A stretch of 64,000 nt of DNA from Bradyrhizobium stylosanthis (GTDB lineage: Bacteria; Pseudomonadota; Alphaproteobacteria; Rhizobiales; Xanthobacteraceae), in assembly GCF_001641335.1 (NCBI RefSeq), contig NZ_LVEM01000006.1, forward strand, positions 372,300 through 436,299, written 5' to 3'. A program made the translations under genes and the position numbers. The notes under the pieces were generated by a model. The model was given only the letters and a program-made list of their open reading frames with translations. It ran no database searches and was not told the origin of the DNA. Positions 1 through 8,292 of this stretch are shown here, in pieces (position 1 is the first letter of the stretch; every line of letters starts with the position of its first letter).

Positions 1-258
1 GTCGGCGGCGGCGGTGGGGTGGCCAGCGGCGAGCTTCAGGCCGCTGTCGAGCGCCTGCGCTCGGTGCTCGAGGAAGGCAGCACCGGCCGGGGCACCACGG
101 CCGCGATGGCAAGCCTTGCCGAAGCGATCCAGGCGCTGGTCTCGCACATGCGCACCGAGCAGCAGATGATCCGCGAATGGGCCGACGGCCAGGGCGAGCA
201 GAACCGCGAGATCCGCCGCCTGCTGGAACGGATCGCGCGCCAGCCCGAGAAGGGATGA
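1..258 (+). CDS. MotA/TolQ/ExbB-like proton-channel protein, C-terminal fragment
   Basis: The reading frame is open from the first base of the window and stops with TGA at 256-258, so only the last 85 residues are visible. They are a charged, helical tail (ERLRSVLEEGSTGRGTT, then a Gln/Glu/Arg-rich stretch ending in RQPEKG) without membrane segments. The fragment itself is not diagnostic. The call rests on the next gene, an OmpA/MotB-like protein with one N-terminal membrane helix, because in Bradyrhizobium-type genomes this pair is a MotA/TolQ-like channel plus a peptidoglycan-binding partner that together would use the proton gradient at the inner membrane. The rest of the gene lies upstream of the window, so the channel domain cannot be checked here. 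Confidence 0.5.
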   Translation, partial: VGGGGGVASGELQAAVERLRSVLEEGSTGRGTTAAMASLAEAIQALVSHMRTEQQMIREWADGQGEQNREIRRLLERIARQPEKG

Positions 259-280
259 AGACTGGACGAAGGTGTCTCGT

Positions 281-400
281 GCCCCGGACGCAGCGCAGCA
301 CGAAGTGATGCGTTGCTGAGCCGGGGCCTAGTACCTTCCGAGCGATAATGGGTCCCGGCTCTGCGCAGCAGCGTTAGCACGCTGCAGCGCGTCCGGGACG
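281..400. repeat. Palindromic intergenic repeat, family E copy 1
   Basis: Imperfect inverted repeat of about 120 bp, opening with CCCCGGACGCAGCGCAGCA and closing with CTGCAGCGCGTCCGGGAC. It fills the gap between the first two genes. A second copy is at 19626-19747, and a related half copy at about 6017-6068. Confidence 0.75.
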
Positions 401-420
401 CGGAGAGAACGGAGATGTAA

Positions 421-1449
421 ATGGCTCTAGCGCGCGGCCGCCGCAGCGAAGGCGCCTTCAACTACTGGCCCGGCTTCGTCGACGCGCTGTCGACGCTGGT
501 GCTGTCGATCGTGTTCCTGCTGTCGGTGTTCCTGGTGGTGCAGTTCTTCCTGTCGCAGGAGGTGACCGGCAAGGACAAGGCGCTGGAGCTGCTCAACGCC
601 AAGATCGCGCAGCTCAACGAGCTGTTGTCGCTGGAGAAGCTCGGCAAGCTCTCACTCGACGACCAGGTCTCGCAATTGAAGGCGGGCCTTGCCTCGGCCG
701 AGACCGAGCGCGACCGCATCAAGGGCCTCTATGACGGCCTCGCGGCCGCCGGCAACGACGCGCAAGGCAAGACCACCGAGCTCGGCAAGGCGCTGGATTC
801 GGAGAAGGCGGTGTCGGCGCGGGCACTGGCGCAGATCGAAGTGCTGAACCAGCAGATCAGCGCGCTGCGCCGGCAACTGGCGGCGCTGGAGGAGGCGCTG
901 GACGCATCCGAGAAGCGCGACAAGGAATCGCAGAACCGGATCGCCGATCTGGGCTCGCGCCTGAACGTGGCACTGGCGCAGCGCGTGCAGGAATTGTCGC
1001 GCTACCGCTCCGAATTCTTCGGCCGCCTGCGCGCCATCCTCGGCAACCGCCCCGACATCCGCATCGTCGGCGACCGCTTCGTGTTCCAGTCCGAGGTGTT
1101 CTTCGATACCGGCCAGGCGGTGCTGCTGCCCGAGGGCCGCGCCGAGCTTGACACGCTGGCGACCGCGCTGATCGAGCTCGACAAGAAAATCCCGAGCGAC
1201 ATTCCCTGGGTGCTGCGCGTCGACGGCCACACCGACGTGCGGCCGGTGAGCGGCGCGAACTTCAAGTCGAACTGGGACCTGTCCGCGGCACGCTCGATCT
1301 CGGTGGTGCAATATCTGATCTCGCTCGGCGTGCCCGCCCAGCGCCTGGTCGCCGCCGGCTTCGGCGAATTCCAGCCGCTCGACACCGGCAACACGGAAGA
1401 GGCCTTCAGGCGCAACCGCCGCATCGAGCTGAAGCTGACGGAGCGGTAG
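421..1449 (+). CDS. OmpA/MotB-family peptidoglycan-binding protein
   Basis: This 342-residue protein has one hydrophobic helix near the N-terminus (about residues 18-42, VDALSTLVLSIVFLLSVFLV), a long coiled-coil region (about 50-200, rich in Leu, Glu, Lys and Ala) and a C-terminal OmpA-like domain (about 215-342). The OmpA domain shows DGHTDVRPVSG, the NWDLSAARS helix and RRNRRIELKL, the residues that normally hold the diaminopimelate of peptidoglycan. It would sit in the inner membrane and reach the cell wall, probably as stator partner of the channel protein encoded just upstream. The family is clear; whether it serves motility, Tol-type envelope work or something else is not shown by the sequence. 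The next gene overlaps its stop codon by one base. Confidence 0.85.
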   Translation: MALARGRRSEGAFNYWPGFVDALSTLVLSIVFLLSVFLVVQFFLSQEVTGKDKALELLNAKIAQLNELLSLEKLGKLSLDDQVSQLKAGLASAETERDRIKGLYDGLAAAGNDAQGKTTELGKALDSEKAVSARALAQIEVLNQQISALRRQLAALEEALDASEKRDKESQNRIADLGSRLNVALAQRVQELSRYRSEFFGRLRAILGNRPDIRIVGDRFVFQSEVFFDTGQAVLLPEGRAELDTLATALIELDKKIPSDIPWVLRVDGHTDVRPVSGANFKSNWDLSAARSISVVQYLISLGVPAQRLVAAGFGEFQPLDTGNTEEAFRRNRRIELKLTER

Positions 1450-1895
1450 TGAGCGCGATCCACCTCCGCCCCTACCGCGTCGAGGACGAAGCCGCCTCCA
1501 TCGACCTCTGGCATCGCACCTGGCAGCAGGCCTATCCGCAGATCGACTTTGCCGCGCGGCTGGATTGGTGGCGCGAGCGCTGGCGCAAGGATCTGGTGCC
1601 GAAGGCCCAGATCGTGGTGTCCGAGCAGGACGGCGCGCTGACCGGCTTCGTCACCATCGACGGCGAGGGCTATCTCGACCAGCTCGTGGTCGATCCCGCG
1701 CATTGGGGCTCGGACGCGGCCAGGCTGCTGGTGGACGAGGCCAAGCGGCTGTCGCCATCAGGCGTCACGCTGCTCGTCAACAAGGACAATTCCCGCGCCA
1801 TCCGCTTCTACGAGCGCAACGGCTTCGCCCATGCCGGCGACGATGTGAATCCGACCTCGGGCCGGCCGGTGCTGAAGATGATCTGGCGGGCGTGA
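1449..1895 (+). CDS. GNAT-family N-acetyltransferase
   Basis: A 148-residue protein starting with GTG that overlaps the stop codon of the OmpA-like gene (TAGTG), so it is probably translationally coupled to it. The fold is recognisable from the N-terminal IHLRPYRVEDEAASIDLW, the central beta strands GFVTIDGEGYLDQLVVDP and the acetyl-CoA-binding part around WGSDAARLLVDEAKRL, followed by NKDNSRAIRFYERNGF, a hallmark of the GNAT C-terminal half. It should transfer an acetyl group from acetyl-CoA to an amine; the substrate is unknown. The length is normal for a single GNAT domain. Confidence 0.85.
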   Translation: MSAIHLRPYRVEDEAASIDLWHRTWQQAYPQIDFAARLDWWRERWRKDLVPKAQIVVSEQDGALTGFVTIDGEGYLDQLVVDPAHWGSDAARLLVDEAKRLSPSGVTLLVNKDNSRAIRFYERNGFAHAGDDVNPTSGRPVLKMIWRA

Positions 1896-1968
1896 CGCCT
1901 GTCACTTAGGGATCCCGCAGCGCCCGTTATTCGTTGTGTCAGCGATGGCACGCGGATGGAGAGGATCA

Positions 1969-2190
1969 ATGAAGCTGAGCGAGCTGACCAAGGGGTCTTC
2001 CGTCCTTCTCGGCGTCATCGTCGCCGGATACCTGTCTACGACCTATGTCGACCAGCGTTTTGCTAGGCCGGTCAAGACGGCTGGTGTCCCATCGAACGGC
2101 CCCGAACCATCGGCCTGTGTCGGAGACGATGGCAGCTGGAAGAACTGGCCGTGGCCGAACGTGCCGGCGCTGTCGCCCAAGTGCAAATAG
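1969..2190 (+). CDS. Small hypothetical membrane-anchored protein
   Basis: A 73-residue protein with one hydrophobic segment (about residues 8-23, SSVLLGVIVAGYLSTTY) followed by a polar, Pro-rich tail with two cysteines that ends CK. The start at 1969 is chosen because a good ribosome binding site (GGAGAGGA) precedes it; an in-frame ATG upstream at 1945 lacks one. The tail motif WPNVPALSPKCK resembles small secreted or membrane-anchored proteins often seen in Bradyrhizobium, but I do not recognise a named family. No function is offered. Confidence 0.6.
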   Translation: MKLSELTKGSSVLLGVIVAGYLSTTYVDQRFARPVKTAGVPSNGPEPSACVGDDGSWKNWPWPNVPALSPKCK

Positions 2191-2247
2191 ACCCGCGCAA
2201 ATAGACCCCGCGAGCACGCTAGGGTGTGACGGGAAGCTCTCCCCGCA

Positions 2248-2334
2248 CGTCATTGCGAGGAGCTCTTGCGACGAAGCAATCCAGAGTCTTTCCGCAGCAC
2301 GATTCTGGATTGCTTCGCTGCGCTCGCAATGACG
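2248..2334. repeat. REP-like palindrome, family A copy 1 (87 bp)
   Basis: Starts CGTCATTGCGAGGAGC and ends CGCTCGCAATGACG, with GCGACGAAGCAATCCAG and CTGGATTGCTTCGC as inner arms. Other 87-bp copies lie at 4878-4964 and, in inverted orientation, 23142-23228. Confidence 0.9.
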
Positions 2335-2365
2335 AGATTGTGGGACGAGCTCGCCGCGTTCTCGC

Positions 2366-2485
2366 TGTCATCACCCGCCTTGTGCGCGGTTGCGCACTGG
2401 GGCGGGTGATCCAGTACTCCGAGACAGTGAGGTCTAAGCCGAGGAGCCGCGGCGTACTGGATTCCCCGCCTCCGCGGGGAATGAC
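2366..2485. repeat. Palindromic intergenic repeat, family H
   Basis: Inverted-repeat element containing GGCGGGTGATCCAGTAC near the left and GTACTGGATTCCCCGCC near the right, ending GGGGAATGACA. With the family A copy it fills the 343-bp gap 2191-2533, in which I see no gene. Confidence 0.6.
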
Positions 2486-2533
2486 ACCGTTGTTGTGGTG
2501 GCGACCACCGAACCACACGCCCCTCGAAGAGCG

Positions 2534-4384
2534 CTACGCCCCCTCGAACTGCAGCCTCGCAAGCCGCGCATAAAGCCCGTTCGCGGCGACGAGCTCGGCA
2601 TGCGTGCCCTGCTCGACGATCTTGCCGTGCTCCATCACCAGGATGCGGTCGCAGGACAGCACGGTGGCGAGGCGGTGGGCGATCACGAGCGTGGTGCGGT
2701 GGCGCATCAGCTCTTCCAGCGCGGTCTGCACCAGCGTCTCGCTTTCGGCGTCGAGCGCGGAGGTGGCTTCATCGAGCAGCAGCAGCGGCGCATCGCGCAG
2801 GATCGCGCGGGCGATCGCGATGCGCTGGCGCTGGCCGCCCGACAGGGTCACGCCGCGCTCGCCGAGCGGGGTGTCGAAACCTTCGGGCAGGCGGCGGATG
2901 AATTCGGCGGCATGCGCGAGCTCGGCGGCGCGCTCGACCTCGGCATCGGTCGCATCCGGCCGGCCAAAGCGGATGTTCTCGCGGGCGCTCGCGGCGAACA
3001 CGTTGGACTCCTGCGGCACTAGCGCGATGCGGGAGCGGAAGTCGCGCGGATCGGCGGACTTCACCGGCACGCCGTCGAGCGATATCGCGCCGCTGCGCGG
3101 ATCGTAGAAGCGCAGCAGCAGATGGAAGATCGTGCTCTTGCCGGCGCCGGAGGGACCGACGATGGCGACCTTCTCGCCGGGGCGCACGGTGAACGACACG
3201 GCATCGAGCACGTTGACGTCGGGCCGCGCCGGATAGGAGAAACTGACGCGGTCGAAACCGACCTCGCCGCGCGCCGGCACCGGCAGCGCGCGCGGAGACA
3301 CAGGCGCAGCGATCTCGGGCTTCACATGCAAAATCTCGAACAGGCGCTCGGCAGCGCCGGAGGCCGCCGAGACCTCGCCCCAGACCTCGCTGAGCTGGCC
3401 GAGGCCGGCGGCCGCGAACGCGGCATAGAGCACGAACTGGCCGAGCCGGCCCGGCGTGATGGCGCCGGTCAGGACGTCGTGCGAGCCGATCCAGAGGATC
3501 GCGACCACGCTCGCGAACACGATGAAGATGATGATCGCGGTGAGCACGGCGCGGGCCTGGGTCGAGGTGCGCGCGGCTTCATAGGCCTGCTCGACCTCGC
3601 CGCCGAAACGCTTCTCGGCGAAATTCTCGCTGGTATAGGCCTGCACGGTGCGGATGGCGCCGACCAGCTCGCCCGCATAGGCGGAGGCGTCGGCAAGCGT
3701 GTCCTGCGCGTTGCGCGACAGCCGCCGCACCCAGCGCCCGAAGGCGACCAGCGGCAGCACGATCAAGGGTATCGCCAGCAGCACGAAGCCCGACAGCTTC
3801 GGGCTGGTGATCACCATCATCGCGGCGGCACCGAAGAACATCATCAGGTTGCGCAGCGCGATCGACACCGAGGCGCCGACGGCGGACTTGATCTGGGTGG
3901 TGTCGGCGGTGAGGCGCGAGATCAGCTCGCCGCTGCGCGCGGAATCGAAGAAGGAGGGCGAGAGCGACAACAGATGCGCGAAGACGTCACGCCTGAGATC
4001 AGCGACGATGCGCTCGCCGATCGTCATCACGAGGTAGTAGCGCGCGGCGCTCGCCAGCGCGAGCACGGCGACGACCGCGATCATCACCGAGAAGTAGCTG
4101 TTGATCAGCTCGATGCCCTCGGGCGTCAGGCCGAAATCGATCATCCGGCGCACCGCCACAGGCACCAGCAGCGTGGTCAGCGCCGCGATCGTGAGCGCGA
4201 CGAAGGCGAGCGCGGCCCGGCCGCGATAGCGGCTGACATAGGGCGCGAGCGCCACCAGCGGCCGCAGCTTGGCGCGGCCCTTGGCCGGCTGCTCGATCAG
4301 CTCGGCCTCGATCGAGGGGGCATCCGCAGGCGCGGTGTCGCGGCCGTCGCGGTACTGGTCGTCAAGCCGTTCCACAGCGCTCAT
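2534..4384 (-). CDS. ABC transporter, fused permease/ATPase (exporter type)
   Basis: A half-transporter of 616 residues with an N-terminal six-helix membrane domain (roughly residues 50-340) and a C-terminal ATPase. The ATPase has Walker [10 protein letters not shown], the signature [14 protein letters not shown], Walker [13 protein letters not shown] and the switch histidine region VIAHRLATV. This is the MsbA/LmrA layout, working as a homodimer that exports lipids, drugs or peptides; in Rhizobiales relatives are usually annotated only as ABC transporter. The start at 4384 (MSAVERLDD) fits the polar N-terminal tail of the family; an in-frame start 31 codons upstream is possible. It is transcribed towards the small gene at 1969 and away from rpmE. 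Confidence 0.9.
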   Translation of the reverse strand: MSAVERLDDQYRDGRDTAPADAPSIEAELIEQPAKGRAKLRPLVALAPYVSRYRGRAALAFVALTIAALTTLLVPVAVRRMIDFGLTPEGIELINSYFSVMIAVVAVLALASAARYYLVMTIGERIVADLRRDVFAHLLSLSPSFFDSARSGELISRLTADTTQIKSAVGASVSIALRNLMMFFGAAAMMVITSPKLSGFVLLAIPLIVLPLVAFGRWVRRLSRNAQDTLADASAYAGELVGAIRTVQAYTSENFAEKRFGGEVEQAYEAARTSTQARAVLTAIIIFIVFASVVAILWIGSHDVLTGAITPGRLGQFVLYAAFAAAGLGQLSEVWGEVSAASGAAERLFEILHVKPEIAAPVSPRALPVPARGEVGFDRVSFSYPARPDVNVLDAVSFTVRPGEKVAIVGPSGAGKSTIFHLLLRFYDPRSGAISLDGVPVKSADPRDFRSRIALVPQESNVFAASARENIRFGRPDATDAEVERAAELAHAAEFIRRLPEGFDTPLGERGVTLSGGQRQRIAIARAILRDAPLLLLDEATSALDAESETLVQTALEELMRHRTTLVIAHRLATVLSCDRILVMEHGKIVEQGTHAELVAANGLYARLARLQFEGA

Positions 4385-4491
4385 GATCGGACCCAAGGAG
4401 ACAATTACCCCCACATAGGCCGGTGCAGGAGGAGTGGCAAATCCGGGATGTCCCTTAGGGGACGGCCCGGTTCTCAAGTGCCCGCAATGGC

Positions 4492-4520
4492 TTGTTTTAG
4501 GGGGCTTCGTGGGGTATAGA
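4492..4520 (+). promoter_or_regulatory. Probable sigma-70-type promoter of rpmE
   Basis: TTGTTT at 4492-4497 and TATAGA at 4515-4520 are separated by exactly 17 bases and lie about 60 bp before the rpmE start. The match to the housekeeping consensus is reasonable but unproven. Confidence 0.45.
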
Positions 4521-4581
4521 CCCGGCCAAATCCGTCATTCGATAGTCACTCAAGCCGGGCGCCGGGCGCCGAGGAATTGCC

Positions 4582-4809
4582 ATGAAAGCCGAAATTCATC
4601 CGAATTATCATACGATTACGGTCGTCATGACGGACGGAACCGAGTACCAGACCCGCTCCACCTGGGGCAAGGAAGGCGACAAGCTGCACCTCGACATCGA
4701 CCCGAAGTCGCACCCGGCCTGGACCGGCGGCAACGCCCAGATGCTGGACCGCGGCGGCCGCGTCTCGCGCTTCCAGAAGAAGTTTTCGGGCTTTCTCAAA
4801 AAGGATTGA
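4582..4809 (+). CDS. rpmE: 50S ribosomal protein L31
   Basis: The 75-residue protein begins [19 protein letters not shown] and ends [18 protein letters not shown], matching L31 along its whole length. The cysteine pairs that bind zinc in E. coli L31 are absent (MTDG stands where CSCG is found), so this is the zinc-independent form. It belongs to the large ribosomal subunit, where L31 helps bridge the two subunits. A ribosome binding site (GAGGA) precedes the ATG, a plausible promoter lies at 4492-4520 and a strong terminator follows at once, so it is probably a single-gene transcript. Confidence 0.97.
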   Translation: MKAEIHPNYHTITVVMTDGTEYQTRSTWGKEGDKLHLDIDPKSHPAWTGGNAQMLDRGGRVSRFQKKFSGFLKKD

Positions 4810-4836
4810 TCCGGCCCGCAAGGCTGGAGACGAAAA

Positions 4837-4868
4837 ACGCCCCCGGAGAGCCGGGGGCGTTTTTGTTT
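4837..4868 (+). terminator. Intrinsic terminator after rpmE
   Basis: Perfect 10-bp stem ACGCCCCCGG/CCGGGGGCGT with an AGAG loop, followed by TTTTGTTTT. Confidence 0.93.
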
Positions 4869-4877
4869 TGGGGGCAC

Positions 4878-4964
4878 CGTCATTGCGAGGAGCACTTGCG
4901 ACGAAGCAATCCAGACTGCCTCAGCGGAGGCCTTCTGGATTGCTTCGCTTCGCTCGCAATGACG
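4878..4964. repeat. REP-like palindrome, family A copy 2 (87 bp)
   Basis: Same outer arms (CGTCATTGCGAGGAGC and GCTCGCAATGACG) as the copy at 2248. It lies between the rpmE terminator and the end of the convergent DUF1465 gene. Confidence 0.9.
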
Positions 4965-4975
4965 GGGGCTAGAGC

Positions 4976-5485
4976 TTACCGCTCGAACGCGGCCTTCAGC
5001 GCGTTGAGGTGCGGCACCAGCGGGTTGCCGATCGCGACGTGCTCGGTCGGCCCGGTGTGGATCGAGGTGTCGAGGCGGCGGACGCGGGTCTGCAGGCTCA
5101 TCGAGCGATGGATCAATTCCTGGAGCTGCGAGGGCAGCTTCTCGATGGTGTCGGAGGGACCGGGATCGGCGGCGGTCAGCTTGACCTTGGTCTTCTCGCG
5201 GTTGGCCTGCACCAGCGTCATCTCGCCTTCCTTCACCGCGCGATGCAGCAGCAGCCACGATGCGAGCTGCATCAGGCGGGTGGTGAGACGCATGCTCTCG
5301 GTTGCGTAGGTGAGGCTGACGGCACGGTCGAGCGCCTTGGCTTCGGCGCGGCCGGCACCGTCGAGATAGGCAGCGGTCTCTTCGACGAGGTCCATGCCCT
5401 CGCGGAACAGCGCGCCGAACGCCGCAGAATTGGTGAACCGCTCACTGAGTTGAACGAGAGCGCCTTCGGCCTGCAAACGTTCCAT
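4976..5485 (-). CDS. DUF1465 protein, RcdA-like (regulator of CtrA degradation)
   Basis: A 169-residue all-helical protein. The block FGALFREGMDLVEETAAYLDG, then YATESMRLTTRLMQLASWLLLHRAVKEGEM, is the DUF1465 signature. To my recollection Caulobacter RcdA, an adaptor that helps ClpXP degrade the cell-cycle regulator CtrA, belongs to this family and has about the same length. That functional link is inference. The start at 5485 has AAGGGG upstream at a good distance. The neighbours rpmE, DUF1192 and a quinone oxidoreductase are usual for this gene in alphaproteobacteria. Expected to be a soluble cytoplasmic protein, probably dimeric. Confidence 0.85.
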   Translation of the reverse strand: MERLQAEGALVQLSERFTNSAAFGALFREGMDLVEETAAYLDGAGRAEAKALDRAVSLTYATESMRLTTRLMQLASWLLLHRAVKEGEMTLVQANREKTKVKLTAADPGPSDTIEKLPSQLQELIHRSMSLQTRVRRLDTSIHTGPTEHVAIGNPLVPHLNALKAAFER

Positions 5486-5678
5486 GGTTAACGCCCCTTA
5501 CGCAACTGTTTACCCGTCCGGCTTTGGCGCCGGATTATGATGAACAAATCATTGCGCGGGCGAGGCGCCGAGTCCAGCGACAAGCGCGGATATGGTTTCC
5601 GCGGGTCATTCCTCGGAATTCAACCTGTGAGAGACGCTCGTTTCGGCGGGTTTTCCCGGCTCGAAAACGCCCTGGACC

Positions 5679-5707
5679 AAAAAAAGAGCCGCCGGAGACC
5701 GGCGGCT
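5679..5707 (-). terminator. Strong intrinsic terminator on the minus strand
   Basis: Nine-bp perfect stem AGCCGCCGG/CCGGCGGCT with loop AGA. Read on the minus strand it is followed by C and seven T residues; on the plus strand only three T residues follow. No recognised gene ends just before it on the minus strand, so it may end an untranslated RNA or the DUF1192 transcript. Confidence 0.8.
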
Positions 5708-5882
5708 TTGAAAGTTGATAACAGGGAGGCGTCAAACAGAGTGGACAGGAGCCACTCGGTGTCCAAACGAGGACGGTTCCAGTCATAAACCCGAAAGCTT
5801 AATCGACGGTAAACGAGCGATTATTTTGAGAGTTCGTTAGCCATGTCGGCCAGTGACCGAGTGCGGTGCGGAACGAACTGTC

Positions 5883-5975
5883 CGTCATGCCCGGGCTTGG
5901 CCCGGGCATCCACGTTCTTGCTGGCGGCAATTGGGACGAAGCTCGTGGATGGCCGGGACGAGCCCGGCCATGACG
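5883..5975. repeat. Palindromic intergenic repeat, family B copy 1
   Basis: Opens CGTCATGCCCGGGCTTGGCC and closes GAGCCCGGCCATGACG. A second copy lies at 21999-22084. Confidence 0.85.
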
Positions 5976-6011
5976 ACGTGGAAGGCGACGACGCGCGATA
6001 GTCTTGTGTGG

Positions 6012-6072
6012 GGCTTGGGTCCCGGTTCTGCGCAGCAGCGCTTGCGCGCCGCAGCGCGCCCGGGACACGAGA
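6012..6072. repeat. Partial palindromic repeat, family E-like half copy
   Basis: Contains GGGTCCCGGTTCTGCGCAGCA and GCAGCGCGCCCGGGACACG, resembling the right half of the repeats at 281-400 and 19626-19747. Together with the terminator at 5679 and the family B repeat it accounts for most of the 594-bp gene-free stretch 5486-6079. Confidence 0.6.
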
Positions 6073-6079
6073 GAAGGCC

Positions 6080-6271
6080 CTACGACTTGAAAAAACTGTT
6101 CGCCGCATCGCGCGAGGCGCGCTTCTTGCTGGCGGCTTCTTCCAGTCTTGCGATCTCGGTCTTCAGGAGGGCGACGCGCTCGGTCAGCTCCTCCACCGAC
6201 AAGAGTGAGAGATCCTGTCCGATTTCATGGCTGATCTTCTTGCGCGGGCGGTCGTCGTCTTCGGTTGCCAT
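6080..6271 (-). CDS. DUF1192 family small protein
   Basis: A 63-residue protein, MATEDDDRPRKK at the start, then a coiled-coil segment (LSVEELTERVALLKTEIARLEEAASKK) and a basic tail ending NSFFKS. This pattern is DUF1192, a short alphaproteobacterial family of unknown function found beside RcdA-like genes. The ATG at 6271 is chosen over the longer open frame because GGAGGATCC directly precedes it and the family begins here. It is transcribed away from the methionyl-tRNA synthetase gene. Confidence 0.85.
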   Translation of the reverse strand: MATEDDDRPRKKISHEIGQDLSLLSVEELTERVALLKTEIARLEEAASKKRASRDAANSFFKS

Positions 6272-6459
6272 GGATCCTCCCGGGCGGTCCTGCCCCGCAC
6301 CACGCCGATGTGGCGCTGTCCGAGCCAAAATGGTATCGCTGCTACGCAAGGAGAATTTGCAGTGACTTTCGCGAGCGCGCAACACCTGACGCGAATGCCC
6401 CGGCCCGACCGCAAGGAGGATGACCGGACGGGATAAGTGCGCGTCCACGCGCGTGAGGC

Positions 6460-6513
6460 ATGAGCCGACCCCAAGCCCTTCCGATCATGCGGGAGGGCTT
6501 TTGATTTTTCCGG
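6460..6513 (+). promoter_or_regulatory. Leader hairpin (possible attenuator) before the MetRS gene
   Basis: The stem AAGCCCTTCC / GGGAGGGCTT (6473-6503, one wobble pair) is followed by TTGATTTTT, an intrinsic-terminator shape lying 5' of the coding start at 6546. No upstream plus-strand gene exists for it to terminate, so attenuation of the synthetase is a reasonable reading. A 14-codon frame, MSRPQALPIMREGF, starts at 6460 and runs through the hairpin; it may be a leader peptide or chance. Confidence 0.45.
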
Positions 6514-6545
6514 TCGGCATCACCCAAACGCGAAAGACCGCAGTC

Positions 6546-8225
6546 ATGACCAAAATTCTCATCACCAGCGCCCTTCCCTACGTGAACGGCGTCAAGCATC
6601 TCGGCAATCTCGTGGGCTCGCTGTTGCCTGCCGACGTTCATGCCCGCTTCAGGCGGCAGATCGGCGACGACGTGCTCTTCATCTGCGCCACCGACGAGCA
6701 CGGCACGCCGGCCGAGCTCGGGGCTGTGCAAGCCGGACAGGACATCCGGAACTTCTGCGACACGCAGCACGCCGTCCAGGCGGACATCTACCGCCGCTTC
6801 GGCCTCTCCTTCGACCATTTCGGGCGGACCAGCTCGCCGCAGAACCGCGCGCTGACGCAGCACTTCTATCGCAGGCTCGACGATGCCGGACTGATCGAGG
6901 AACGCGCGTTGCAACAGGTCTGGTCGCCCATTGACGGCCGCTTCCTGCCGGACCGCTACGTGCTCGGCACCTGCCCGCATTGCGGCGACACGTCCGCGCG
7001 CGGCGATCAATGCGACCATTGCGGCACGCTGCTCGATCCGCCGGAGTTGATCGACCCGCGATCTGCGCTGTCGGGCGACCGCGCGCTGGAAATCCGGGAC
7101 AGCCGCCATCTGTTCCTGCGCCAGTCGCAGCTCGTCGGCGCGTTGAGCGCCTGGATCGACGACCGCTCCGGCTGGCCGGCCTTTGTCGTCTCGACCGCGA
7201 AAAGCTGGCTCACGGCCGATCTGCGCGACCGCTGCATCACGCGGGATCTCGCCTGGGGCGTTCCCGTTCCGCGCGACGGCTTCGAGGACAAGGTATTCTA
7301 TGTCTGGTTCGACGCGCCGATCGGCTACATCGCCGCAACCCAGGAATGGGCCGCCGCCGCGCCGGGCCGTGACTGGCGAACATGGTGGTGGCAGGCCGAT
7401 GACGTCAGCTACATCCAGTTCCTCGGCAAGGACAACATCCCGTTCCACACCGTGAGCTTCCCGGCGACGCTGATCGGCTCGCACGAGCCTTGGAAGACCG
7501 TCGATATCATCAAGGGATTCCACTGGCTCAATTACGAGGGCGGCAAGTTCTCGACCAGCCGCAACCGCGGTGTCTTCACCGACCGTGCGCTGGAGGAATT
7601 GCCCGCCGATCTCTGGCGCTGGTGGCTGATCGCCAACGCGCCCGAAAGCGCGGACACCGATTTCGTTGTCACGAAGTTCGTCGCCGACGTGAACAAGGAT
7701 CTCGCCGACATCTTCGGCAACCTCGTCAATCGCATCGTCAGCTTCGCCCATCGCGCCTTCGACGGCCGGATTCCGGAGGGCGGCGCGCCTGGCGAAGCCG
7801 AGCACCTGCTCGCACGCGAGCTGGAGCACCGTATCGCGACGCTGCGACGGCATCACGAGGCGCTCGAGTTTCGTGCCGCGGCGGCCGCAACGCGCGCGAT
7901 CTGGGATGTGGCGAACGCCTATTTGCAGCACGCCGCGCCGTGGACGGCCCTCAAGTCGGATCCGGACCGCGCGGCGATCGTGACGCGGACAGGCCTCAAT
8001 CTCGTCGGCATCTGCGCCGTGCTGGCGTGGAGTATCGTGCCCGGACTCTCGGAAAGCGTGCTGCGCGCCTTCGGTCGCAACGACTCCGTTCCGGACTGGC
8101 CCAATGGCTCGCTTGCGGACTTGCTCGATGGCGGTGCCGGAAAGGTGATCGCGCCGATCGGTCCGCTGGTCGAGAAGATCTCACCGGAGCGAGCAGGCCA
8201 TCTGGCGGCGCGGTTCGGGTCTTAA
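6546..8225 (+). CDS. metG: Methionyl-tRNA synthetase, zinc-knuckle type (likely second MetRS)
   Basis: A class I aminoacyl-tRNA synthetase of 559 residues. It has the HIGH-type motif HLGN at residues 18-21, a four-cysteine zinc knuckle (C143, C146, C156, C159), the catalytic core with VFYVWFDAPIGYIAAT and FLGKDNIPFHT, KFSTS at 334-338 in place of KMSKS, and a helical anticodon-binding domain. It would charge tRNA with methionine in the cytoplasm. The knuckle spacing is that of E. coli MetRS. Housekeeping MetRS of Rhizobiales is, as I recall, of a different subtype, so this is probably an extra copy; that cannot be tested within one window. It has no C-terminal tRNA-binding extension. It is interposed between genes usually adjacent (DUF1192 and quinone oxidoreductase). 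Confidence 0.85.
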   Translation: MTKILITSALPYVNGVKHLGNLVGSLLPADVHARFRRQIGDDVLFICATDEHGTPAELGAVQAGQDIRNFCDTQHAVQADIYRRFGLSFDHFGRTSSPQNRALTQHFYRRLDDAGLIEERALQQVWSPIDGRFLPDRYVLGTCPHCGDTSARGDQCDHCGTLLDPPELIDPRSALSGDRALEIRDSRHLFLRQSQLVGALSAWIDDRSGWPAFVVSTAKSWLTADLRDRCITRDLAWGVPVPRDGFEDKVFYVWFDAPIGYIAATQEWAAAAPGRDWRTWWWQADDVSYIQFLGKDNIPFHTVSFPATLIGSHEPWKTVDIIKGFHWLNYEGGKFSTSRNRGVFTDRALEELPADLWRWWLIANAPESADTDFVVTKFVADVNKDLADIFGNLVNRIVSFAHRAFDGRIPEGGAPGEAEHLLARELEHRIATLRRHHEALEFRAAAAATRAIWDVANAYLQHAAPWTALKSDPDRAAIVTRTGLNLVGICAVLAWSIVPGLSESVLRAFGRNDSVPDWPNGSLADLLDGGAGKVIAPIGPLVEKISPERAGHLAARFGS

Positions 8226-8292
8226 TGTCGTTTCACTTCGGCGGAAAAAGGCGATATGCCATCCGCCGATCCCATTCGCTCAAGGACACATC

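Noticed and set aside
3122-4519. Long plus-strand open frame of 465 codons
   Set aside because: It is the complement of the ABC transporter gene; the composition (many Arg, His, Gly, Asp) is typical of antisense frames in GC-rich DNA.
5798-5812. CtrA-like site TTAATCGACGGTAAA near the RcdA-like gene
   Set aside because: Only one half-site fits (TAAA instead of the second TTAA), and it lies more than 300 bp from the nearest start codon in the right direction.
6272-6545. SAM-type riboswitch before the MetRS gene
   Set aside because: I could not fit the region to SAM-I or SAM-II consensus; only a terminator-like hairpin is supported.
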